Positions 6,928-12,748 of a stretch of DNA of 12,748 nucleotides are shown here, in pieces. Every line of letters begins with the position of its first letter. The stretch's first letter is position 1. Origin of the DNA: Bacteroidaceae bacterium (GTDB taxonomy: Bacteria > Bacteroidota > Bacteroidia > Bacteroidales > Bacteroidaceae). The position numbers and the translations under genes were made by a program. The stretch spans positions 1 to 12,748 of the forward strand of contig JAFZKR010000099.1 in NCBI GenBank assembly GCA_017551845.1, read 5' to 3'. Below the pieces are notes generated by a model, which searched no databases, was not told the DNA's origin, and was given only the letters and a program-made list of their open reading frames with translations.

Positions 6928-7479
6928 TCAGTTACAGCTACCTCCACAACATCCATTATCATTGTCACAGCAACTCTCTTTTCCCCTACATCCTTTGCAT
7001 TTCGGATGAAGTATTGAGTTGATCTCTTCATCGGTGGCGGGACGTGATTCAAGAACCATTCCCCTGAAGGTCAGATCTTCGCCTGCAAGAGGATGGTTCA
7101 AATCTACTGTCACTATTTCTCCTCCAATCTCCTTTACGATTGCATTGAAAGTCTGCTGGCCGTCACTCAATGGTACGATAGAGCCGACTTTGACATTCTC
7201 AGAATCAAACTTTCCGTCGTGCATGAAAATACCCTTGTCGAGTTGAATTACGTTATTTTCGTCATAATCCCCATAGGCTTTATAGGAGGGAACCATGAAT
7301 TCGAACCTTTCGCCAGGTGCAAGTGCTGATACGTTCTCTTCGAAAAGGTCAAGAGCATATCCTATTCCTGTTACGAATCTGAAAGGTCTTTCACGTGGAG
7401 CACTTTCGTATTTATACAGTTTTCCCTCGCTGTCTTTAAGCATGAGGTCATAAGTGAGACTGATGAATTTTTTATCCAT
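6928..7479 (-). CDS. FKBP-type peptidyl-prolyl isomerase, SlyD-like, with Cys-rich metal-binding tail
   Basis: A cytoplasmic proline isomerase and folding chaperone of the SlyD type; the 183-aa protein has no signal peptide. FKBP strands occupy about 1-68 (YDLMLKDSEGKLYKYE, then PFRFVTGIGYALDLFEENV). The inserted chaperone (IF) loop starts after YKAYGDYDENNVI and runs to about 125. The FKBP fold resumes with VDLNHPLAGEDLTF (124-138). The C-terminal tail has seven Cys (161, 164, 170, 171, 177, 178, 182) within 22 residues, arranged CxxC...CC...CC...C. In E. coli SlyD a similar Cys/His tail binds nickel, so metal binding is likely here. The ATG at 7479 lies just 4 nt after the stop of the upstream fusion gene, so the two are probably translationally coupled. 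Its own stop faces the HAD gene with 1 nt between and no room for a terminator. Confidence 0.92.
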   Translation of the reverse strand: MDKKFISLTYDLMLKDSEGKLYKYESAPRERPFRFVTGIGYALDLFEENVSALAPGERFEFMVPSYKAYGDYDENNVIQLDKGIFMHDGKFDSENVKVGSIVPLSDGQQTFNAIVKEIGGEIVTVDLNHPLAGEDLTFRGMVLESRPATDEEINSILHPKCKGCRGKESCCDNDNGCCGGSCN

Positions 7480-7483
7480 TTTA

Positions 7484-10258
7484 TTAATATTTTATGTTTT
7501 TCAGCGCGGGACTCGTAGCGGCATTCGGTGACGGATAACCTATTAACCATGTTATTGTGGGTGCCAGCACTGAAGCCGAAATAGGATCATGATTGATTTC
7601 TGCTCTAATCCCGTTGCCATAGAGCAGTATCGGGAAAGCTCCGGATACTGTTTTGGCCCGGTATTTCACATTATTTTTCTCATCTTCTATGTCCCATCCC
7701 GGAAGAGTTTCGATAATAAGGTCGCCTGAACTGTTCTTATTGAAGGAATTGCGTTTGTGTGCTGATTCCGTATCTGGCAATACTGTCATGAGATCGCGTA
7801 AGGCAATCACATTCCTGACGCCACTCATCTGTACCAAAAGGTCTATACTGCTTTCAAGAATATCGTGAAGAGAGAGTCCCTTGTCCTCTATCAAGTTATG
7901 ATTGAGGAATATATGGTTCATGTAGAAAGTCTCAATATAACTTCCTCCTCCGTATTTGGCGGATAAAAACAGGTTCAATAGGGCACAAGTACGCTCCATA
8001 CTTATATTTCCGGAGGGAATTCTACTGTTTTCCAAAGCGTTACTGAAGGATTCCTCGTATCCTGTGGAAGTAATGAAGAACAGAACGTTGTCGGAGCCGG
8101 TTCTTTTTTGGGCGACCTCAATAAGTGTGGCGATATTCTGGTCTAAACGCATGTAGATATCCTGATTTTCGAATGAGAGGTCCGATGCCTCCGGCATTCC
8201 GCTGAAACGTCCTCCGTAATAGGTGAGCATGAGAAGGTCTGGGTAGTCATCGAAACCCATTCCCATTCCGTCAATCGCCCTGAGGGCAAGTTCGGTCACC
8301 CTTTCATTGACCAATGGCGAGGTCAGATATTCTTTGATATCCCGATGTCTGAAGGTGTGCGAAAAGAGCCTCATGTTTTCGTATGATGCTTGAAGATAAA
8401 CGCTTGGTGAATAGAGCGCTCTCCATTCGGGATTTTTCCAAGTACTATCATTATCGTTATTGACCCACTGGGGCATGTTCCCGTAATATTCGGTTGAACA
8501 CCAAGCTGAGTTGCTGGAACTGAGCCAGATGGCAGCATCAGCTTCGTGACCGGCGGAAAGGACTGCAGCATCACGCTCTATTGCAATAGAGCACACTTTG
8601 GACCGGCCTCCGGAACCTGTCTTTATTTGGTCAGCCAAATTGGAAGCAAGTAGTCTGGAGGGTGACGTGCGATCAATAGTGCCTATTCCGGCGTAATTGT
8701 CATCATCAACGGAGAAGCTTGTCATCAGTGACTTGCGGTTCATCCAACGTACGGAGGTGATGCCATGCTGGAATGGCGTAGCTCCTGTGTATAGAGATGC
8801 AATAGCTGAGGCACGGTCAGGGAAGTCAAAATCAAATGTGGTATTTGTAAAACTATACCCTCTGTTCCGGATGAGCTTGAATCCGTTATCGCTCAGAACA
8901 GGCATCATGCGGTCGAGGCGGTAAACGTCAAACTGGTCAATGACAATGCCTATTATTAGTTTGGGACGATGGTCTGCTTGTGAGTATTGGGCATTGGCCG
9001 GGACAGTTAGCAGCATTGGTAGGATTATGGTGACGGAACGGGACCACCATTTGGATTTTAGGCCATTGATATGGCATGGAGTGCATTTGTGGCACATAAT
9101 TTGCAAAGTGATGCTGAAAGCCCTCAGGGCGAATGAAGCGATAATAATAAGAATGGCCTTTTCAAATGTCTGGGGTATGACTCCGCTGCACGCAAGGAAT
9201 GCCGTACATATTAAAAAGTCAATTATGAGAAACACTGGAATGTGTGATTTCCTTATCTTATGTATGACAAACGGTATGAATAGGAGAGGAAGAGGATTTA
9301 AACAGATTATAAGCCAGTTGGTATTGACTGATGCATGTTGGGAGAAAAAATAGAGCGTGGCAATGATTAGTCCGGCCACACCTTGTGCTCCGAAGAGAAG
9401 AAGATCATATAGCCAAAGGGCACGCTTGCTGATCCAACCTGTAAGTGATATGATAAGTGTCACCATAAACAGTATCAGCATCACCTGAACAGGCGTTAGT
9501 GCGGGATTGCCGAAATCGACCTTTTTATTTGGAGTAATTATTTCAGTAGAGGAAAGGCAGAGAGGTCTTATTACAGATAAAGAGTCTTTAATGACTGCCT
9601 TATCGGCGATACTCATGAGTCTAAGTGGTGAGAAAGCTTCTTGCCTGTATTCCAATGGCAGATCTGTCTGAGCTCCCATGACCATATTGACAGCAAAACG
9701 GCTCCATGGGCGGACATTAGTTTTTTCCTCTAGGAGTTTTCGGAATGTGAGTCCTTCATATGGCTGGGGATATATTACATGCCCATCAATAGCTTTTTCT
9801 ATTATGTCAATAGCCATTGTGGAGCAGTTGTTGAAAAGCACGTTGTAGCGGTAGGTCCGATTCTCTGGTCTGAGATTCTCAAGCAGCAGAGTTTTAAGTC
9901 TTTCAGCCTCATCCTGAGTGAGATTCAGAATCTGTTCATGAATGATTGAACCGCGATGGATGTATTCGCTCGAGAACGAATTGAATGTGGTGACCCCAAT
10001 GATATAATCGGTCTCTCCAAGAGTGAAACGACGAATGAAATGAGGAGTTTTAAAATCAAACAGGCCATAATTGAAGACTATGTCGGTACCGGCTCTGAAA
10101 TCTTTTTGTCTTATGGCAGTATGACCGTAAAGCTCATAAATCAGGCGGCCCGGTTCACATGTGAGCAGACTGTAGCTTAAGCTGTCGTTCTGGGCTTTGA
10201 TATTCGTGATAAAGGCAGCAAATATAATCAGAAGCAGTCCCCGCAAAAATTTTGTCAT
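7484..10258 (-). CDS. Fusion of Lnb-like (DUF4105) membrane acyltransferase with an alkaline-phosphatase-fold domain
   Basis: A 924-aa envelope protein from the ATG at 10258; an in-frame TTG at 10285 is rejected because the signal peptide starts at this ATG. Signal peptide: about 1-22. A DUF4105/Lnb domain (26-240) has YELYGHTAIR with His 46 and FNNCSTMAID with Cys 145, the pair thought to be catalytic in lipoprotein N-acyltransferases of this family. Five membrane segments follow at about 256-274, 282-304, 315-332, 341-360 and 367-387. A basic stretch then precedes a sixth hydrophobic segment at 406-423, which ends ANA-Q like a signal peptidase site. Residues 430-924 match an alkaline-phosphatase-superfamily family of Bacteroidales (VIDQF, PDRASAIASLYTG, HGI, RNSFN...SGD). 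Expected active-site residues are largely replaced. Both domains would be periplasmic. The usual state I recall is two separate genes. The FKBP gene follows after 4 nt. Confidence 0.82.
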   Translation of the reverse strand: MTKFLRGLLLIIFAAFITNIKAQNDSLSYSLLTCEPGRLIYELYGHTAIRQKDFRAGTDIVFNYGLFDFKTPHFIRRFTLGETDYIIGVTTFNSFSSEYIHRGSIIHEQILNLTQDEAERLKTLLLENLRPENRTYRYNVLFNNCSTMAIDIIEKAIDGHVIYPQPYEGLTFRKLLEEKTNVRPWSRFAVNMVMGAQTDLPLEYRQEAFSPLRLMSIADKAVIKDSLSVIRPLCLSSTEIITPNKKVDFGNPALTPVQVMLILFMVTLIISLTGWISKRALWLYDLLLFGAQGVAGLIIATLYFFSQHASVNTNWLIICLNPLPLLFIPFVIHKIRKSHIPVFLIIDFLICTAFLACSGVIPQTFEKAILIIIASFALRAFSITLQIMCHKCTPCHINGLKSKWWSRSVTIILPMLLTVPANAQYSQADHRPKLIIGIVIDQFDVYRLDRMMPVLSDNGFKLIRNRGYSFTNTTFDFDFPDRASAIASLYTGATPFQHGITSVRWMNRKSLMTSFSVDDDNYAGIGTIDRTSPSRLLASNLADQIKTGSGGRSKVCSIAIERDAAVLSAGHEADAAIWLSSSNSAWCSTEYYGNMPQWVNNDNDSTWKNPEWRALYSPSVYLQASYENMRLFSHTFRHRDIKEYLTSPLVNERVTELALRAIDGMGMGFDDYPDLLMLTYYGGRFSGMPEASDLSFENQDIYMRLDQNIATLIEVAQKRTGSDNVLFFITSTGYEESFSNALENSRIPSGNISMERTCALLNLFLSAKYGGGSYIETFYMNHIFLNHNLIEDKGLSLHDILESSIDLLVQMSGVRNVIALRDLMTVLPDTESAHKRNSFNKNSSGDLIIETLPGWDIEDEKNNVKYRAKTVSGAFPILLYGNGIRAEINHDPISASVLAPTITWLIGYPSPNAATSPALKNIKY

Positions 10259-10281
10259 AAATGATGCTCTTGCATTTTCAG

Positions 10282-10301
10282 GCAAAGTTAGCTAATTTTG
10301 C
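10282..10301. promoter_or_regulatory. Nearly palindromic divergent double -7 promoter for the lnb-fusion gene and coaX
   Basis: The sequence GCAAAGTTAGCTAATTTTGC is a 20-bp palindrome with one mismatched pair (10287/10296). Read on plus it gives TAATTTTG (10293-10300); read on minus it gives TAACTTTG (10290-10283). Both are full matches to the Bacteroidetes -7 box. A partial -33 (TTG at 10270-10272) lies 19-20 nt before the plus box; no clear -33 is seen for the minus box. Predicted start sites are about 10305 for coaX and about 10278 for the fusion gene. The two boxes are 2 bp apart, so only one could be engaged by polymerase at a time. Confidence 0.6.
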
Positions 10302-10308
10302 GCTTATT

Positions 10309-11037
10309 ATGAAACTCTTTGCCGATATTGGCAATTCACTGATGAAGGTTGCCGTTTCCGATGACCGGAAACAAAAGATGGTGTATCATGGTCGTGTCGA
10401 ATCAACACTCCTTAAGGCTTGTCTGAGTAGATATGCTATTGACGGGGGAATGTGGTGTGCTGTCCGTAATGTCAACGACAGCTTCGTCTCCCTGTTTGAA
10501 TCTTTTGGCATGACGAGATTTACCGCTTCCACTCCTATTCCTTTGCAGAATTATTATAAAACACCTTACACTCTCGGTATGGACAGACTTGCCGCTGCCA
10601 TAGGAGCCTGGTCCATAAAGAAAGAATCCAATTTGCTTGTGGTTGATGCAGGTACTGCCGTTACATTTGATCTGGTTACATTTGATGGCGCTTATTTAGG
10701 TGGTAACATAGCTCCTGGTATAGAGCTGCGTTTTAAGGCTTTGCATGAATTCACCGGAGCATTGCCTCTTGTGGACAGGGAGGGCGAGATTCCACTTTTC
10801 GGACGTAATACGGAGGAGGCTATCCGCAGTGGTGTTATACGTGGTTTAAACAATGAACTGAAAGGATATATAGATCTTTTGAAGCGGGACTATAAGCCTC
10901 TTTTTGTTTTTTTAACCGGCGGAGACGCTGATAGTTTTGAAATAAAAGGCAAAAGTGGTACTTTTGTAGTCCCGAATTTGGTTTTGTTAGGGTTGGAAAG
11001 TATTTTCAGATATAATGAGAAAGGCTTGCCGGATTAA
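10309..11037 (+). CDS. coaX: Type III pantothenate kinase
   Basis: Phosphorylates pantothenate with ATP, the first committed step of coenzyme A synthesis, in the cytoplasm. The protein has 242 aa, normal for CoaX. It has the ASKHA-fold motifs: DIGNS (6-10) for phosphate 1, YTLGMDRLAA (87-96) carrying the Asp-Arg pantothenate-binding pair, VVDAGTAVTFD (111-121) with the catalytic-site Asp, GGNIAPGIEL (131-140), and LTGGDAD (202-208) near the adenosine site. The ATG at 10309 is chosen because family proteins begin three to five residues before the DIGN motif; the in-frame ATG at 10261 would add residues encoded across the promoter. With the -7 box ending at 10300 the message would have a leader of only a few nt. 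The downstream outer-membrane gene starts inside this one. Confidence 0.95.
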   Translation: MKLFADIGNSLMKVAVSDDRKQKMVYHGRVESTLLKACLSRYAIDGGMWCAVRNVNDSFVSLFESFGMTRFTASTPIPLQNYYKTPYTLGMDRLAAAIGAWSIKKESNLLVVDAGTAVTFDLVTFDGAYLGGNIAPGIELRFKALHEFTGALPLVDREGEIPLFGRNTEEAIRSGVIRGLNNELKGYIDLLKRDYKPLFVFLTGGDADSFEIKGKSGTFVVPNLVLLGLESIFRYNEKGLPD

Positions 11038-12274
11038 ATCCATACTCATCGCTGTCCTGATGTGCATAATTGCGACAGATGGCGTGTTTGCCCAAAACGG
11101 CAACAATTCTCCATACTCAAGATATGGAATAGGTGTCCTGACAGATCGTAGTACCACTTTCGGCAAGGCTATGGGAAATATAGGTGTTGGCATGAGAAAT
11201 GCTAATACCATCAATACGCTAAATCCGGCATCTTATTCAACTGTGGATACATTGACCTTCATTACAGACTTAGGTTTTTCCTTGCAGTATGGTAATTTTC
11301 ATGAGGGGGAGACCCGCATCAATGCCCGCAACTCCACTGTAGATTATATGGCCGTACAGTTTAGAACACTCCCCAAAGTTGGATTTACCGCTGCATTCGT
11401 ACCCCTGTCCAATGTGGGTTACAATTACACATCGACTCGACCTTTCAAAATAACCGATGAGGAGATATGTACCAGAACCAGTCAGTATTATGGGACTGGG
11501 GGAGTCAGACTCTTCATGGGAGGTTTGGGATGGAGGCCCTTTGGATGGTTGTCGGTGGGAATGAACGCTTCCTTTCTGACAGGTGATATCTCGCACTATG
11601 TGGTTGACTCATATTCAGACAATCTGATAAGTTCCAGACCGTTGAGTTACTTGGCGGAGATTAAGGGACTGAATTTGGATTTTGGTGTGCAGACTACTTT
11701 CTCGCTTAAAAATGGCAGGCTTGTCTTAGGTGCTGTATATTCTCCTGCATCAGACCTGTCCTGTGAAGGAATGAAAGTCGAATTAGGCGGCGACAGTGTT
11801 AATTATTCCGAACATGGATGTTTTTCTCTTCCTCAAAGCATATCTGCAGGATTTTCTTTTGCTTCGGATAAATTAACGTTAGGTGCCGACATCTCATATC
11901 AGCAATGGTCAACAGCTTCATTCTTTGGTCTAAAGTACGGGAGTGATTGCCTAAAAGCATCTTTTGGCATGGAATTCTGTCCTGATATTATGGACAAACG
12001 GTTGCTGCGACACAGTACATATCGTGCCGGAATCTCATACAGACAACCGTACTACGGTATAGACGGTAAGGATGGGCCTTCGGAATATTCATTGAGTGCC
12101 GGAATCTCTATTCCTTTCGCTTTCTCTTATGACAGCCGTTCCATGTTACATGTTTCCGGGCAGTTCGTGAGGGTTCAGCCCGGTAGCGGAGGAATGATAA
12201 CTGAGAATTATTTCCGGCTCAACATTGGAGTTACGTTCATGGAACGTTGGTTCATGAAGATTCAGGCTGACTGA
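11015..12274 (+). CDS. Outer-membrane beta-barrel protein of the coaX-linked Bacteroidales family
   Basis: A 419-aa exported protein with a signal peptide (about 1-26; basic MRKACRIK, hydrophobic core, GVFA then QNG). The mature start NNSPYSRYGIGVL and the GKAMGNIGVGMRNANTINTLNPASYSTVDTLTF segment (about 50-82) resemble the hatch region of FadL-like porins, where NPA is typical. The rest alternates short amphipathic strands with aromatic ends, for example GLNLDFGVQTTFSLKNGRLVLGAVY, and the C-terminus is FRLNIGVTFMERWFMKIQAD. I infer a barrel of about 12-14 strands; the transported substrate is unknown. The start at 11015 overlaps coaX by 23 nt and is required for the signal peptide, pointing to translational coupling. 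In Bacteroidales this gene is commonly found after coaX and before a TPR protein, a context linked to envelope building. Confidence 0.82.
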   Translation: MRKACRIKSILIAVLMCIIATDGVFAQNGNNSPYSRYGIGVLTDRSTTFGKAMGNIGVGMRNANTINTLNPASYSTVDTLTFITDLGFSLQYGNFHEGETRINARNSTVDYMAVQFRTLPKVGFTAAFVPLSNVGYNYTSTRPFKITDEEICTRTSQYYGTGGVRLFMGGLGWRPFGWLSVGMNASFLTGDISHYVVDSYSDNLISSRPLSYLAEIKGLNLDFGVQTTFSLKNGRLVLGAVYSPASDLSCEGMKVELGGDSVNYSEHGCFSLPQSISAGFSFASDKLTLGADISYQQWSTASFFGLKYGSDCLKASFGMEFCPDIMDKRLLRHSTYRAGISYRQPYYGIDGKDGPSEYSLSAGISIPFAFSYDSRSMLHVSGQFVRVQPGSGGMITENYFRLNIGVTFMERWFMKIQAD

Positions 12275-12350
12275 TACAGATTTTTAACATGAACCGTATT
12301 TCTGTATATTTAAATAGGTAATAGAAAAGTCAAATAATTAAATGTGAATT
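12275..12350. other. Short AT-rich spacer between the outer-membrane gene and the TPR gene
   Basis: 76 nt with no hairpin-plus-T-tract terminator and no clear ribosome binding site. TATATTTA at 12305-12312 is one base away from the -7 consensus, too weak to call a promoter. The simplest reading is that the TPR gene is cotranscribed with coaX and the barrel gene. Confidence 0.4.
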
Positions 12351-12748
12351 ATGAAAAAGTTTGGACTCTTAACCCTTGCATTGATTATGGCAATGGGAGG
12401 CTATGCCCAAAAGGGCGTTGAAGACGGTTCTCGCTACGGACAAGGTCAGGATAGTATCGAGTGCCTTAAAAACATAAGCATCTATACCGAGTACATTAAG
12501 ACCGAGAACTACAAGGACGCTTATGAGAATGGCTGGAAGGCTGTGTTCAACGACAGTCCTCTTGCACAGAACGCCACCTATACCAACGGCGTGAAAATAC
12601 TGCGTGCACTTTATAAGGACGAAACTGATGCTGCAAAGAAGGAGCAGTATTCGAATGAACTTATGCAAGTGTATGAGCAGAGGCTCAAGTATCTGGACAA
12701 GCTGAACGCCCTGGCCAAGAACCCTTCCCGTGAAGGCGAAATATGGGC
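12351..12748 (+). CDS. Exported TPR-type protein, 3' truncated by the window edge
   Basis: From the ATG at 12351 the frame stays open for 132 codons to the end of the window. It begins with a signal peptide (MKKFGLLTLALIMAMGGYAQ, cleavage probably after Ala 19). The mature part starts KGVEDGSRYGQGQDSIECLKNISIYTEYIK. It then has helical pairs of tetratricopeptide type: YTEYIKTENYKDAYENGWKA and FNDSPLAQNATYTNGVKILR, followed by ALYKDETDAAKKEQYSNELM and YEQRLKYLDKLNALAKN. Codon use matches its neighbours. Bacteroidales proteins of this type are usually about 400-450 residues and follow the coaX-linked outer-membrane gene. They probably act as periplasmic scaffolds; the exact partner is unknown. 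Confidence 0.82.
   Translation, partial: MKKFGLLTLALIMAMGGYAQKGVEDGSRYGQGQDSIECLKNISIYTEYIKTENYKDAYENGWKAVFNDSPLAQNATYTNGVKILRALYKDETDAAKKEQYSNELMQVYEQRLKYLDKLNALAKNPSREGEIW

Noticed and set aside
10259..10285. TTG start at 10285 for the Lnb fusion gene, adding nine residues
   Set aside because: It lies inside the inferred -7 box, and the ATG at 10258 begins a normal signal peptide.
10261..10308. ATG at 10261 as start of coaX
   Set aside because: It would translate the promoter region and put 16 extra residues before the family's N-terminal DIGN motif.
12305..12312. TATATTTA as a -7 box for the TPR gene
   Set aside because: It lacks the final G of TAnnTTTG, has no -33 partner, and lies in AT-rich DNA where such matches are common.
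1..12748. CRISPR array, tRNA, rRNA, phage or toxin-antitoxin genes
   Set aside because: I saw no spaced direct repeats, cloverleaf or matching protein motifs anywhere in the window.

Overview
The window looks like a stretch of a Bacteroidales chromosome, probably from the Prevotella/Bacteroides side of the order. The reasons are: near-perfect Bacteroidetes -7 boxes (TAnnTTTG) in front of lysS and on both strands between lnb and coaX; weak or absent Shine-Dalgarno sequences; a GH97 glycosidase; the short (~446 aa) type of glucose-6-phosphate isomerase; and Bacteroidales-type protein families (an Lnb/DUF4105 protein, a SlyD-like FKBP with a Cys-rich tail, and a coaX - outer-membrane protein - TPR protein cluster). 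No rRNA, tRNA, CRISPR array, transposase or phage gene was seen. This is largely core-genome sequence with one accessory-looking intergenic segment.

Layout. (1) 2-1786, plus strand: the 3' two thirds of a GH97 glycosidase, then an unrecognised small lipoprotein closed by a good intrinsic terminator. (2) 1844-2328: about 480 bases without a gene, holding two adjacent foldback elements. Element A (1850-2079) has perfect 22-bp terminal inverted repeats. Element B (2142-2297) has 33-bp arms with one mismatch and an interior of G-rich motifs and hairpins. Both resemble MITE/REP-type non-autonomous repeats. (3) 2353-6926, plus strand: a tight run of lysS (lysyl-tRNA synthetase), gpsA (glycerol-3-phosphate dehydrogenase), pgi (glucose-6-phosphate isomerase) and a HAD-family sugar-phosphatase-like gene, spaced 6-12 nt apart and probably one transcript. 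(4) 7479-6928 and 10258-7484, minus strand: a large fusion gene joining an Lnb-like (DUF4105) membrane lipoprotein N-acyltransferase to an alkaline-phosphatase-fold domain, followed 4 nt later by a SlyD-like FKBP peptidyl-prolyl isomerase. (5) 10309 to the end, plus strand: coaX (type III pantothenate kinase), an outer-membrane beta-barrel protein that overlaps it by 23 nt, and the start of an exported TPR-type protein that runs off the window.

The most interesting locus is 6928-10301. The fusion protein has a predicted topology that works: a periplasmic Cys/His acyltransferase domain, five membrane helices, and a sixth hydrophobic segment that looks like the retained signal peptide of a once separate phosphatase (ending in Ala-Asn-Ala before Gln). 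Its phosphatase-like domain appears to have lost the nucleophile and most metal ligands of the superfamily, so it may be a binding or structural module. This gene and coaX are fired in opposite directions from a nearly palindromic 20-bp double -7 element, which would leave coaX almost leaderless.
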